DNA from: Acidimicrobiia bacterium
GTDB lineage: Bacteria > Actinomycetota > Acidimicrobiia > Acidimicrobiales > CATQHL01
Assembly (NCBI GenBank): GCA_009835395.1
Contig: VXXM01000011.1
Span: 1 to 32,792, forward strand
Direction of reading: 5' to 3'
DNA length: 32,792 bases
Part shown: in pieces, positions 1-8,147 of the stretch
How the letters are laid out: every line of letters starts with the position of its first letter
Numbering within the stretch: the stretch's first letter is position 1
Notes under the pieces: model-generated
Seen by the model: the letters and a program-made list of their open reading frames with translations, nothing else
Databases searched by the model: none
Told to the model about the DNA's origin: nothing
Program-made: the position numbers and the translations under genes

Positions 1-2149
1 CTCCCTGAGCGGCAAGCCGATCCCGCCACCGCCGGTGGCTCGGCCACGCTCCCCCGAGGGTCCCGGGCGACGTCCCGGTGGCGCACCGGCGCGGCGCGGC
101 GGTCCGACCTCCGATCGGCGCCCGGCGCCGGCGGGCTCGCGCCCCTCGGGTGCTCCGGGCGGACGGCCTCCTGGAGCGGGAGCGCCGCGCGCGCCCGGCA
201 CCGGTCCCGGTGGTGGGCCCGGCGGGCCTCCGGGGAGCCGCGGGCCCGGACGGGGAGGGCTGGGACGCCAGCCTCAGCGCCGCCGGAAGACCCGCCGCCG
301 CCGCCGTCTCGTCGAGGAACTGCGGCCGGTCGACGCTCCCACCTACACCCCCGAGAACGAGCCGGTCCCCGAGGGCGAAGTGGTCGTGGAGCGACTCTCC
401 ACCCCTCAGGAACTCGGACCCAAGCTCAACCGCACCGCCGCCGACGTGGTGCGTTTCCTCCTGCAGAACGGCGAGATGGTGACCGCCACGCAATCCCTGG
501 CCGACGAGATGATCGAACTCTTCGCAGCCGACCTGGGCGTGGAAATCCGGCTCGTCGACCCCGGCGAGGAGAAGGAGACCGAACTGCAGGCGCTGCTGAC
601 CGTCGAGCGCGACGACGAGTCCGAGGTCAGCGAGCGTCCCCCCGTCGTGACGGTGATGGGTCACGTCGACCACGGCAAGACCAAGTTGCTGGATCAGATC
701 CGCAACGCCGACGTCGTGGCCGGCGAGGCAGGCGGGATCACCCAGCACATCGGCGCCTACCAGGTGCGCAAGAACGGTCACCGGATCACGTTCATCGACA
801 CGCCGGGCCACGAGGCCTTCACGGCCATGCGGGCGCGCGGCGCCGAAGCCACCGACATCGTGGTCCTGGTCGTGGCGGCCGATGACGGCGTGATGCCCCA
901 GACGGTCGAGGCCATCAGCCACGCCCAGGCCGCCGAGGTGCCGATCGTGGTGGCGGTGAACAAGATCGACCGGCCCAACGCCAACCCGAGCCGTGTGATG
1001 CAGCAACTCGCCGAACACGACCTGGTTCCCGAGCAGTGGGGCGGCAACACCGTCACGGTGGAGGTCTCGGCCCTGGAGAACCTCGGCATCGACGAACTGC
1101 TGGAGCACATCCTGGTGGTCGCCGAGTTGGAGGAACTGCAGGCTCACCCGAGCGGTCGGGCCGAGGGCGTGGTTCTGGAGTCCCACCTGGACGTGGGTCG
1201 CGGACCGGTGGCCACCCTGCTGGTTCAGGACGGCTGCCTGCGCGTCGGCGAGCCGGTCGTGGCGGGCGCGGCATGGGGCCGCGTGCGAGCCCTCATCAAC
1301 GATCGCGGCGAGCAGGTGAGCGAGGCCACGCCCGGCACGCCGATCCGCGTGCTGGGCCTGTCGGCGGTCGCCGTGGCCGGCGCCACCTTCGTGGTGGCGC
1401 CGAGCGAGAAAGTGGCGGCGCGGGTGGCAAGCACGCGCGAGCACTGGCAGCGGATCGCCAGCCTGGGCCGCGACCTGTCGGTCGTGGCCGGCGGGGGCCG
1501 TCTCGAGGACATCTTCCAGGAGATCCAGGCGGGCGAGACGGCCACCCTGAAGCTCATCGTGAAGGCCGACATGAACGGCTCGCTCGAAGCGGTGATCGAC
1601 GCCCTGCGCAAGATCGAACGCGAGGACGTGAAGATGGTCTTCGTGCACCGGGCCGTCGGCGCCGTCTCCGAGAACGACATCCAACTGGCCGCCACGTCGG
1701 GCGCCACGATCATCGGCTTCAACGTGCGGCCGGATCGCAAGGCCCGGGCGCTGGCGGACACCGAGCAGGTGGAGATCCGCACCTATGAGGTGATCTACCA
1801 GATCATCGATGATGTCCAGGCCGCACTGCTGGGCATGCTGGCTCCCAGCTACGAGGAGCACGTCACCGGCGAGGCCGAGGTGCGCGAGGTGTTCCGGATC
1901 CGCGGCGTGGGTGCCGTGGCGGGGTGCTACGTGCAGCACGGCGCCATCGCCCGGGGGGCGAAGGTGCGCTTCCTGCGCGACGGCACCGTCATCTGGAAGG
2001 GCGAGATCCGCTCGCTCCGGCGCTTCAAGGACGACGTTGCCGAGGTGCGGTCCGGGTTCGAGTGCGGCGTCGGCCTGTCGAACTTCCAGGACCTCAAGTC
2101 GAGCGACGTCATCGAGACGTACGAGGAGCGCGAGGTCCTCCCCACCTGA
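1..2149 (+). CDS. infB: Translation initiation factor IF-2 (5' end outside window)
   Basis: IF-2 is the GTPase that brings initiator fMet-tRNA to the 30S subunit and promotes subunit joining. The reading frame is open from base 2, before the first GTG at 35, so the N-terminus is cut by the window edge. The visible start is a Pro/Gly/Arg-rich low-complexity linker. It is followed by an Arg-rich stretch, an IF2_N-like helical segment (around nt 390-580) and the G domain. The G motifs are clear: GHVDHGKT at about nt 659-682 (G1), [10 protein letters not shown] (G2), DTPGH (G3), NKID (G4) and SAL (G5). Domains II to IV follow to the TGA at 2147-2149. The usual actinobacterial protein is 900-1000 residues, so roughly 200-300 residues probably lie upstream. 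The next gene begins 17 nt later, consistent with an infB-led operon. Confidence 0.97.
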   Translation, partial: SLSGKPIPPPPVARPRSPEGPGRRPGGAPARRGGPTSDRRPAPAGSRPSGAPGGRPPGAGAPRAPGTGPGGGPGGPPGSRGPGRGGLGRQPQRRRKTRRRRRLVEELRPVDAPTYTPENEPVPEGEVVVERLSTPQELGPKLNRTAADVVRFLLQNGEMVTATQSLADEMIELFAADLGVEIRLVDPGEEKETELQALLTVERDDESEVSERPPVVTVMGHVDHGKTKLLDQIRNADVVAGEAGGITQHIGAYQVRKNGHRITFIDTPGHEAFTAMRARGAEATDIVVLVVAADDGVMPQTVEAISHAQAAEVPIVVAVNKIDRPNANPSRVMQQLAEHDLVPEQWGGNTVTVEVSALENLGIDELLEHILVVAELEELQAHPSGRAEGVVLESHLDVGRGPVATLLVQDGCLRVGEPVVAGAAWGRVRALINDRGEQVSEATPGTPIRVLGLSAVAVAGATFVVAPSEKVAARVASTREHWQRIASLGRDLSVVAGGGRLEDIFQEIQAGETATLKLIVKADMNGSLEAVIDALRKIEREDVKMVFVHRAVGAVSENDIQLAATSGATIIGFNVRPDRKARALADTEQVEIRTYEVIYQIIDDVQAALLGMLAPSYEEHVTGEAEVREVFRIRGVGAVAGCYVQHGAIARGAKVRFLRDGTVIWKGEIRSLRRFKDDVAEVRSGFECGVGLSNFQDLKSSDVIETYEEREVLPT

Positions 2150-2166
2150 GTCGGCGGGAGGTCGGC

Positions 2167-2466
2167 GTGACCGAGGCCACCGTGGCGGCGATGATCCTGG
2201 ACGTGCGCCTGCCCGGCTGCCGGTCTTTGAAGGAGAAGCGTTCGGTGCTCCGTCCCATCCTGGAGAGGCTGCAGCGCCGCTTCGGGGTGTCGGTTGCCGA
2301 GGTGGACCATCAGGATCTCTGGCAGCGGGCCGGGCTCGGTGTGGCCGCGGTCAGCGGCTCGACCGCGGTCCTCGGGCACCTGCTGGACGATGTGGAGCGC
2401 TATGTGTGGGCACAGGCCGAAATCGAGGTGATCGAGGCGCGCCGCTACTGGCTGGAGGCCGACTGA
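2167..2466 (+). CDS. DUF503 / YlxP-like small protein
   Basis: This 99-residue protein belongs to the DUF503 (YlxP-like) family, a small conserved protein encoded between infB and rbfA in many Gram-positive bacteria. Its molecular role is not established; the location suggests a link to ribosome assembly or translation. Visible family features are the opening strand ending in LDVRLPGCRSLKEKR, the segment VSVAEVDHQDLWQRAGLGVA, and a C-terminal strand with an EVIE motif. The GTG start at 2167 is chosen because GGGAGGT (2156-2162) lies just upstream; an upstream extension in the same frame would only overlap infB. It stops at 2466, one base before the rbfA ATG, so the two are almost certainly co-translated. 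Confidence 0.88.
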   Translation: MTEATVAAMILDVRLPGCRSLKEKRSVLRPILERLQRRFGVSVAEVDHQDLWQRAGLGVAAVSGSTAVLGHLLDDVERYVWAQAEIEVIEARRYWLEAD

Positions 2467-2467
2467 C

Positions 2468-2884
2468 ATGGCGGGACGGCGGCGCGGTTTCGAGCGCGAG
2501 GACCGGCTGGGTGAACTGCTCCGGGAGATCCTGGCCGACGAGCTCACCCGTATCGACGACGACCGGCTGACGTTCGTGACCGTCACCGGGGTGGAGGTGG
2601 ACCGCGACCTGGCGTTCGCCGACGTCTATTTCTCCACCGTGGACCTGGATGCCGAAGTGGAGGCGGCTGCGGCGCAGATACTGCAGCGCCACCGGCGACG
2701 GCTCCAGTCGGCGGTGGGCCGTCAGGCACACGTGCGCCGGGTGCCCGCCCTGCGGTTCCACCCCGACGAGGGCATGCGCGCCGGGGCCAGGGTGGAGGAC
2801 ATCCTGCGCAGCCTGCGGGAGGAGGCCGGCGAGGCGCCGGAGCCCCCGCCGGAGTTGGCCGGCGGCGACGCTGCGGGGCGGTGA
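2468..2884 (+). CDS. rbfA: Ribosome-binding factor A
   Basis: RbfA is a small KH-fold protein that binds the 30S subunit and assists 16S rRNA 5'-end maturation, notably in the cold. The 138-residue product shows the family layout: a basic N-terminus with RLGELLREILADEL, the central segment VTVTGVEVDRDLAFADVYFS, then LQSAVGRQAHVRRVPALRFHPDEG, whose end matches the family's typical R-x-P-x-L-x-F-x-x-D-x-(S/G). The last 25 residues are an Ala/Pro/Glu-rich tail that the core fold does not need. The ATG follows the preceding stop by one base. The 3' end overlaps truB by 4 nt (GTGA), so translation is probably coupled. Confidence 0.95.
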   Translation: MAGRRRGFEREDRLGELLREILADELTRIDDDRLTFVTVTGVEVDRDLAFADVYFSTVDLDAEVEAAAAQILQRHRRRLQSAVGRQAHVRRVPALRFHPDEGMRAGARVEDILRSLREEAGEAPEPPPELAGGDAAGR

Positions 2885-3810
2885 GCGGCCAAGGTCGGTA
2901 CCGCGACGGCTTCGCGGTGATCGACAAGGAGCCGGGATGCACCTCCCACGACGTGGTGGCGCGGGCACGGCGCCTGCTCGGCATCCGCAAGGTGGGCCAT
3001 GCCGGCACGCTGGACCCCGACGCCACGGGCGTGCTGATCCTCGGCGTGGGGCGGGCCACGCGCCTGCTCCGCTACGTCACTGCGCTCGGCAAGACGTACG
3101 AGGCCACGGTCACTTTCGGCGCTGCCACCGATACGTGCGACGCCGCCGGCAGCGTCGTCGGCACCTGGGACATGTCGGACCTGACAGCAGCCCGCGCCGG
3201 TGCGGCGGCGGCCGCCTTCGTCGGTGAGATCCAGCAGATCCCGCCGATGGTGTCGGCGGTGAAGGTGGGTGGGCGGCGCCTGCACGAACTGGCCCGGGAA
3301 GGGTTGACCGTGCCCCGGGAGCCTCGCACTGTCCGCGTCGAGAGCCTGGAGTTGACCGGCTTCAGCACCGGGGACCGGCCCCGGGCGACCATGACGCTGA
3401 CCTGTTCGTCGGGCACCTACGTCCGGACACTCGCCGCCGACTGGGGTGCCGCGCTGGGGGGAGGAGCGCATCTGGCAACGTTGCGCCGCACCGCCGTCGG
3501 GTCGTTCACGGAGTTCGAGGCGCGACCGCTGGAGCGCCTCGAACTCCTGGCGCCGGCGACCGGTGTGCGCGACTACGACTCCCTCACGGTGCCCGAGGCA
3601 GGTGCCCGGGCCGTCGCCCAGGGCCGGCGTCTCCCGGCCACCGGGCTGGCTGGGGAGGGCCCCTGGGCTGTGCTCGACGAGTCGGGATCGCTCCTGGCGA
3701 TGTGTGAACGCCGCGGTGACGCGCTCCAGCCGGTGGTCGTGCTGGCCGTGGAGAATCGGCCGCGGCGGCCCGGCGCGGCCGGTGGTGGAGCGGGACCCCC
3801 GGACCGGTAG
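2881..3810 (+). CDS. truB: tRNA pseudouridine(55) synthase
   Basis: TruB isomerises U55 to pseudouridine in the T-loop of nearly all tRNAs. The 309-residue protein has the hallmark GHAGTLDPDATGVL near its N-terminus; Asp45 of this motif is the catalytic aspartate. Further family motifs are KTYEATVTFGAATDT, the QIPPMVSAVKVGGRRLHELAREG block and the CSSGTYVRTLAADWG block. The C-terminus carries a PUA-like region (VPEAGARAVAQGRRL to the end) with a Pro/Gly/Arg tail. GTG at 2881 is chosen because it overlaps the rbfA stop (GTGA). In many actinobacteria ribF sits between truB and rpsO; here no ribF-like frame lies between them. Confidence 0.97.
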   Translation: MSGQGRYRDGFAVIDKEPGCTSHDVVARARRLLGIRKVGHAGTLDPDATGVLILGVGRATRLLRYVTALGKTYEATVTFGAATDTCDAAGSVVGTWDMSDLTAARAGAAAAAFVGEIQQIPPMVSAVKVGGRRLHELAREGLTVPREPRTVRVESLELTGFSTGDRPRATMTLTCSSGTYVRTLAADWGAALGGGAHLATLRRTAVGSFTEFEARPLERLELLAPATGVRDYDSLTVPEAGARAVAQGRRLPATGLAGEGPWAVLDESGSLLAMCERRGDALQPVVVLAVENRPRRPGAAGGGAGPPDR

Positions 3811-3813
3811 CCT
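3808..3813 (+). promoter_or_regulatory. Possible -10 element for rpsO
   Basis: TAGCCT overlaps the truB stop codon. The same hexamer precedes dapA in this window. Transcription from about 3820 would give a leader of some 75 nt that contains the hairpin described next. No convincing -35 is visible, so this rests on similarity to other -10 sites here. Confidence 0.3.
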
Positions 3814-3865
3814 GACTCCGGCAACGCAGAGACGATGACGCGGAATCACACGCAAGAGTTGGAAT

Positions 3866-3887
3866 CGGCCCGCACAAGCGCGGGCCG
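3866..3887 (+). promoter_or_regulatory. Stem-loop in the rpsO leader, possible S15 autoregulatory site
   Basis: CGGCCCGC (3866-3873) and GCGGGCCG (3880-3887) form a perfect 8-bp stem around a 6-nt loop, ending 6-9 nt before the rpsO start. No T-run follows, so it is a poor intrinsic terminator. Ribosomal protein S15 represses its own translation through structured leaders in several bacterial lineages. The position over the ribosome-binding region fits such a role, but that is inference. Confidence 0.45.
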
Positions 3888-3896
3888 TCGGGAATG

Positions 3897-4166
3897 ATGG
3901 CCGAACACCTGCCTCCGAAGGCCGACACGATCGCGAAACACCGTCGGCACGACACCGACGTGGGCTCCACCGAAGTTCAGGTGGCGCTGCTCACGGATCG
4001 CATCAGTCACCTGACCGAGCACCTGAAGGTGCACAAGAAGGACCACCACAGCCGTCGTGGTCTTCTGATGCTGGTCGGTCGCCGCCGGCGATTGCTTGAT
4101 TACCTCCGTGACCAAGACATCGAGCGCTACCGCGCGCTGATCACCAAGCTCGGCCTGCGTCGCTGA
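3897..4166 (+). CDS. rpsO: 30S ribosomal protein S15
   Basis: S15 is a primary 16S rRNA-binding protein of the 30S platform and part of an intersubunit bridge. The product shows the canonical helices: [19 protein letters not shown], then [20 protein letters not shown], then [20 protein letters not shown], ending ITKLGLRR. Two tandem ATGs exist (3894 and 3897). The second gives the typical 89-residue length and better spacing from the upstream GGGA; starting at 3894 adds one Met. A hairpin immediately upstream may regulate it. The gene lies directly before pnp, the same order as in many bacteria. Confidence 0.97.
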   Translation: MAEHLPPKADTIAKHRRHDTDVGSTEVQVALLTDRISHLTEHLKVHKKDHHSRRGLLMLVGRRRRLLDYLRDQDIERYRALITKLGLRR

Positions 4167-4204
4167 CAACCACAGATACTTCACGCAGGCACAATCCGCG
4201 AACC

Positions 4205-4259
4205 CTCGGCCCCTTCGGCCGTGATGCGGTGGCTCGAGGAGCCTCGCCCCGTCAGGGGC
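4205..4259 (+). promoter_or_regulatory. rpsO-pnp intergenic stem-loops
   Basis: Two short perfect stems lie between the rpsO stop and the pnp ribosome-binding site: CGGCC/GGCCG around CCTTC near 4207-4221, and GCCCC (4246-4250)/GGGGC (4255-4259) around GTCA. In other bacteria the rpsO-pnp spacer carries processing or attenuation hairpins through which PNPase regulates its own mRNA. These stems are short and no T-run follows, so a regulatory role is only a possibility. Confidence 0.3.
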
Positions 4260-4274
4260 TGCGGTGATCGATTC

Positions 4275-4281
4275 GAAAGGA
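4275..4281 (+). promoter_or_regulatory. Ribosome-binding site fixing the pnp start
   Basis: GAAAGGA lies 6 nt before the ATG at 4288. It favours that start over the in-frame GTG at 4264, which has no Shine-Dalgarno sequence before it. Confidence 0.7.
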
Positions 4282-4287
4282 ATTCCT

Positions 4288-6795
4288 ATGAATGAGGCAA
4301 TCAGCGTCTCCGGCGCGATCGGCGGGGCCGACGGCAAGGAGATGACCCTGGAGACCGGCCGGCTGGCCGCACTTGCGGGAGGCGCCGTGCTGGCCCGGCT
4401 CGGGCGGACCGAGGTGCTCGTCACCGCCACGGCCTCCGAGAGCGCCCGGGAGGGCGCCAACTTCTTCCCGTTGACCGTCGACATCGAGGAGCGCATGTTC
4501 TCCGCGGGCAAGATCCCGGGCTCGTTCTTCCGCCGGGAGGGCCGGGCGAGCGAGCAGGCCACCCTGGCGTGCCGGCTCATCGACCGTCCCCTGCGCCCCG
4601 CTTTCCCCGACGGGTTCCGCAACGACGTGCACGTCGTCGGCATCGTGCTTGGCGCCGACCAGCAGAACCCCTACGACGTTCTGGCTCTCAACGCGGCGTC
4701 CGCCGCCCTGGGAATGTCGGGCATTCCCTTCGGCGGTCCCGTCGGTGCGGTGCGCATCGGCTACAGCACCGACGGCCAGTGGATCCCGCACCCCACCTAT
4801 CCCGAGGCCGACGGCTGCACCTTCGAGATGGTGGTCGCCGGGCGGGTCCTCGCCGACGGTGACGTGGCGGTGATGATGGTCGAGGCCGCCGGCACGCCGG
4901 GCTCGGTGGGCCATTACGAGGCCGGCGCTCCCAAGGTCGACGAGGCGGTCCTCGCCGAGGGGCTTGAGGCCTCCAAGCGCTGGGTGTCCGAGGCGGTCGC
5001 CCTGCAGCGGCGCCTCATCGCCATGGCGGGTGTGAAGCCCACCATGGACTTCGAACTCATGGCCGACTACAGCCCCGAGGTTGCCGAGGCGGTTGCCGAG
5101 ATCGGCCGCGACCAGCTCGCCGAGGCACTGGAGGTCGCCGACAAGACCGCCCGCCTCGCCGCCGAGCGCAGCGCCGCCGAGTCGATCATCGCCGCGGTGG
5201 CCGAACGGTTCGAGGGTGCGGACGGCATCGAGCAGCACGCCAAGTCGGCGGTTCGCTCGCTCTCCAAGAGCATCGTCCGGGAGCGCATCCTGGGCGAGGG
5301 GCGCCGCATCGACGGCCGGGGCACCAGCGACCTGCGGCCGCTGTCGGCCGAGGTGGGCGTGATCGCCATGACCCACGGCTCTGGGCTGTTCCAGCGCGGC
5401 GAGACGCAGGTCCTGAACGTCACGACACTCGGCACCCAGCGCATGGACCAGATCGTGGACGGCATCGACCCCACCGAGCGCAAGCGCTACCTGCACCACT
5501 ACAACTTCCCGCCCTTCAGCACCGGCGAGGCCGGCTTCATGCGCGGGCCGCGCCGGCGGGAGATCGGCCACGGAGCGCTCGCCGAGAAGGCGTTGCTGCC
5601 GGTCGTTCCGGGCATCGAGGAGTTCCCGTACACCATCCGGCTGGTCTCGGAGGTGCTGGCCTCCAACGGCTCCAGCTCCATGGCCTCGGTGTGCGGCTCG
5701 AGCCTGTCGCTCATGGACGCCGGCGTTCCCATCAAGGCCCCGGTGGCCGGGATCGCCATGGGTCTCATCAACGAGGGCGACCGCTACGTGGCCCTCACCG
5801 ACATCCTCGGCGCCGAGGACGCCTTCGGCGACATGGACTTCAAGGTGGCGGGCACCGAGGAGTACGTCACGGCGCTGCAACTCGACACCAAGATCGACGG
5901 GATCCCCGCCTCGGTGCTGGCCGCGGCCCTGGAACAGGCCCGGGACGCACGGCTGCAGATCCTGGAGGTCATGCGCGGCGCCATCGACGGCCCGCGCCCC
6001 GACGTCGGCGAGACGGCCCCCAAGATCCTCTCCTTCGAGATCCCGACCGACAAGATCGGCGAGGTCATCGGCCCCAAGGGCAAGGTCATCAACGCCCTGC
6101 AGGAGGAGACCGGCGCCGAGATCATGGTCGACGAGGACGCCACCGGTGCCAGGGTCGCGATTGCCGCCGCCGACCGCGCTGCGGTCGCCTCCGCCGAGGA
6201 GCGGATCCGGGCGATCGTGTTCCCGCCCGAGGTGGAGATCGGAGCGATCTACACGGGCAGGGTCGTGAACATCACCGGTTTCGGTGCATTCGTCAACATC
6301 CTGCCGGGGCGAGACGGGCTCGTGCACATCTCCAAGCTGGGCGGCGGGCGCCGCCTGGACCGCGTCGAGGAGGTGCTCTCACTCGACGACGAGATCACCG
6401 TGCGGGTCGACCAGGTGGACGGCAACAACCGCATCAGCCTGATCCCCGTGGGTGGCGACGACGACGGTAGCGACGGCGCCGGTGCGCAGGCCGAGCGCGG
6501 CGGCTCCGAGCGTCGCCAGTCCGACCGTCGCGACGGTGGCCGCGGCGGACGGGACGGCGGCCGTGACCGGGGCCGTGACGGTGGCCGCGACGGCGGGCGC
6601 GATCGGGGCCGTGACGGTGGTCGCGACGGCGGCCGCGGCGGCCGCGAGCGCCAGGCGCCGCGGTCCGACTCCGAAACTTCCACGGGGATCGAAGAGGTCT
6701 CCTTCGCCGAGGAGTTCGACCGGATGGTCGCCGCCGACTTCGGCGATCTGGGCCCCGCCGACGCCCCGAACCGCCCGCGCCGCAGGCGGAACTAA
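4288..6795 (+). CDS. pnp: Polyribonucleotide nucleotidyltransferase (PNPase) with Arg/Gly/Asp-rich tail
   Basis: PNPase degrades RNA 3' to 5' by phosphorolysis and can also add tails. This 835-residue copy has the full domain order: first RNase PH domain, helical linker, second RNase PH domain from about residue 325, KH domain near residue 592 (GEVIGPKGKVI), and S1 domain from about residue 652 (GAIYTGRVVNITGFGAFV). The second RNase PH domain carries catalytic D511 and D517 in EDAFGDMDFKVAGT, matching E. coli D486 and D492. After about residue 728 there is an unusual 100-residue tail: repeated RDGGR/RDRGR, then an acidic patch and RPRRRRN. The ATG at 4288 is supported by GAAAGGA. The tail resembles RNA-binding RGG-type disordered regions, which is inference. 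dapB starts 11 nt after the stop. Confidence 0.97.
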   Translation: MNEAISVSGAIGGADGKEMTLETGRLAALAGGAVLARLGRTEVLVTATASESAREGANFFPLTVDIEERMFSAGKIPGSFFRREGRASEQATLACRLIDRPLRPAFPDGFRNDVHVVGIVLGADQQNPYDVLALNAASAALGMSGIPFGGPVGAVRIGYSTDGQWIPHPTYPEADGCTFEMVVAGRVLADGDVAVMMVEAAGTPGSVGHYEAGAPKVDEAVLAEGLEASKRWVSEAVALQRRLIAMAGVKPTMDFELMADYSPEVAEAVAEIGRDQLAEALEVADKTARLAAERSAAESIIAAVAERFEGADGIEQHAKSAVRSLSKSIVRERILGEGRRIDGRGTSDLRPLSAEVGVIAMTHGSGLFQRGETQVLNVTTLGTQRMDQIVDGIDPTERKRYLHHYNFPPFSTGEAGFMRGPRRREIGHGALAEKALLPVVPGIEEFPYTIRLVSEVLASNGSSSMASVCGSSLSLMDAGVPIKAPVAGIAMGLINEGDRYVALTDILGAEDAFGDMDFKVAGTEEYVTALQLDTKIDGIPASVLAAALEQARDARLQILEVMRGAIDGPRPDVGETAPKILSFEIPTDKIGEVIGPKGKVINALQEETGAEIMVDEDATGARVAIAAADRAAVASAEERIRAIVFPPEVEIGAIYTGRVVNITGFGAFVNILPGRDGLVHISKLGGGRRLDRVEEVLSLDDEITVRVDQVDGNNRISLIPVGGDDDGSDGAGAQAERGGSERRQSDRRDGGRGGRDGGRDRGRDGGRDGGRDRGRDGGRDGGRGGRERQAPRSDSETSTGIEEVSFAEEFDRMVAADFGDLGPADAPNRPRRRRN
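6565..6636 (+). repeat. Two tandem 36-bp repeats in the pnp tail
   Basis: Units 6565-6600 and 6601-6636 are near-identical and adjoin directly. Each encodes the 12-residue unit DRGRDGGRDGGR. They differ at three positions, all of them silent. Flanking sequence carries shorter degenerate copies of the RDGGR block. Such in-frame repeats can change copy number by slippage. Confidence 0.85.
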
Positions 6796-6806
6796 ATGCG
6801 TACCCC

Positions 6807-7607
6807 ATGATCCGAGTCGGCGTTCTGGGCGCCGCCGGGCGCATGGGGCGCACCGTGTGCGCCGCGGTGGCTGCCGCGGAGGACATGCAACTCGTGACCG
6901 CAGTGGATCCAGCGGCGGCCGGTGCGACCGTGGCCGAACTGCTCGGTGAGGCAGCGGCCGGCGATGCGGGCGGAGTGACCGTCGCCGATTCGGCAGATGC
7001 CCTGGTCGAAGCAGGGGTGCAGGTCGGAGTGGACTTCACCGTGCTCGACTCGGCCCGCCAGAACCTGGCCAGCATGGCCGCCGGCGGCATCCACGCCGTC
7101 GTTGGCACGACCGGATTCACCCCCGAGGACCTGGAGCACGCGGCCGGACTCTTCAAGTGCAGCAACTGCGTAATCGCCCCCAACTTCGCCCTCTCCGCAG
7201 TGCTGATGATGCGCTTCGCGGAGCTGGCGGCCCCCCTGTTCGACAGCGCCGAGGTGATCGAACTGCACCACGACGCCAAGGTGGACGCCCCCTCCGGCAC
7301 CGCCATGATGACCGCGGACCGCATGGCCGCCGCCTCCGGGGAATGGAACCCCGACCCGACCCGCACCGAGCTACTCCCCGGCGCCCGAGGCGGCCAAGGC
7401 CCCGCCGGGATAAGGGTCCACTCGATACGCCTGGCCGGCCTAGTGGCCCACCAGGAGGTCATCCTCGGAGCCCAAGGCCAAACCCTCACGCTCCGAGCAG
7501 ACTCCTACGACCGCTCCTCCTTCATGCCAGGAACCCTCCTGGCAATCCGAGCAGTCACCAACCGCCCCGGCCTAACAATCGGCCTCGAACCCCTCCTGGG
7601 CCTCTAG
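6807..7607 (+). CDS. dapB: 4-hydroxy-tetrahydrodipicolinate reductase
   Basis: DapB reduces the DapA product to tetrahydrodipicolinate with NAD(P)H, in the diaminopimelate/lysine pathway. The 266-residue protein starts with the Rossmann dinucleotide motif GAAGRMG (residues 8-14). It carries VDFTVLDS and GTTGFTPEDL, then the signature ELHHDAKVDAPSGTA (residues 152-166) with the catalytic His pair H154/H155 and substrate-binding K158. Length and motifs are normal, so the enzyme should be active. Codon choice changes sharply in the last 80 codons (from about 7370), with many A-ending codons (CTA, ATA, CGA, GCA, CAA, GGA) that are scarce in the first two thirds and in pnp. That may mark a recombination joint at the edge of the accessory block. 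dapA itself is about 16.5 kb downstream. Confidence 0.96.
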   Translation: MIRVGVLGAAGRMGRTVCAAVAAAEDMQLVTAVDPAAAGATVAELLGEAAAGDAGGVTVADSADALVEAGVQVGVDFTVLDSARQNLASMAAGGIHAVVGTTGFTPEDLEHAAGLFKCSNCVIAPNFALSAVLMMRFAELAAPLFDSAEVIELHHDAKVDAPSGTAMMTADRMAAASGEWNPDPTRTELLPGARGGQGPAGIRVHSIRLAGLVAHQEVILGAQGQTLTLRADSYDRSSFMPGTLLAIRAVTNRPGLTIGLEPLLGL

Positions 7608-7632
7608 CCGGGTCCGCTACGTCTTGCGAACC

Positions 7633-7637
7633 GGAGG
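7633..7637 (+). promoter_or_regulatory. Ribosome-binding site fixing the cupin start
   Basis: GGAGG sits 8 nt before GTG at 7646 and selects that codon as the start of the DUF985 cupin gene within a longer open frame that overlaps dapB. Confidence 0.7.
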
Positions 7638-7645
7638 TTGAGCAG

Positions 7646-8101
7646 GTGCGGGCCTCCGACATCGTCGGCCTGCTCGGTCTGGAGTTGCTGCCGGACAACG
7701 AGGGGTACTTCACCGAGACGTGGCGCGATGAGCACAGTTCGGCCATCTACTACGTAATGCGATCCGGCAACTTCTCGGCCATGCACCGCCAGGACGGGCC
7801 CGAGCTGTGGCACCACTACGCCGGCGCGGCGGTGGAGATGCTGCTGCTGGCGCCCGACGGCGGAGTCGCCGAACCGATTCTGGGCGACGACCTGGGGCGA
7901 GGCCAGCGGCCCTGTGTCGCCGTCTCGGCCGGCACCTGGCTGGGCGCAGCCACAACCGGCGACTGGTCGCTGGTGGGCACCACCATGGCGCCACCGTTCG
8001 ATCAGGAGGGCTTCGAGTTGGGCGACGGCGCCGAACTCATCGCCCGCTACCCAACCGCTGCCGACGCCATCCGTCGCCTGGTCCGCAACGCCGCATCCTG
8101 A
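7646..8101 (+). CDS. Cupin-fold protein, DUF985 (Cupin_5) family
   Basis: The 151-residue product matches the DUF985/Cupin_5 family of small RmlC-like cupins. Family hallmarks run in order: LGLELLPDNEGYFTETWR, the strand SAIYYVMRSGNFSAMHR, the block ELWHHYAGAAVEMLLLAPDG, then GQRPCVAVSAGTWLGA-like sequence (here GRGQRPCVAVSAGTWLGA), SLVGTTMAPPFDQEGFEL and a C-terminal ELIARYP. Function is not established for the family; a small-molecule or sugar-related role is often supposed. The GTG at 7646 is chosen for its strong upstream GGAGG. The gene converges on the helicase gene, with a 46-nt gap and no clear terminator hairpin. Confidence 0.88.
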   Translation: MRASDIVGLLGLELLPDNEGYFTETWRDEHSSAIYYVMRSGNFSAMHRQDGPELWHHYAGAAVEMLLLAPDGGVAEPILGDDLGRGQRPCVAVSAGTWLGAATTGDWSLVGTTMAPPFDQEGFELGDGAELIARYPTAADAIRRLVRNAAS

Positions 8102-8147
8102 TCGCCGACGCCCCCACCGAACTCACCGAGGTTGACCGCGCCGTCCT

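Noticed and set aside
4252-6327. A 691-codon open frame on the minus strand opposite pnp
   Set aside because: It is the antisense shadow of a clear PNPase gene in GC-rich DNA, and its product is low-complexity Gly/Asp/His-rich with no domain.
6536-6650. CRISPR-like array or satellite in the repeat tract
   Set aside because: The repeats are in frame, directly adjacent with no unique spacers, and encode the PNPase tail.
8102-8147. Terminator between the convergent cupin and helicase genes
   Set aside because: No convincing stem followed by a T-run is visible in the 46-nt gap.
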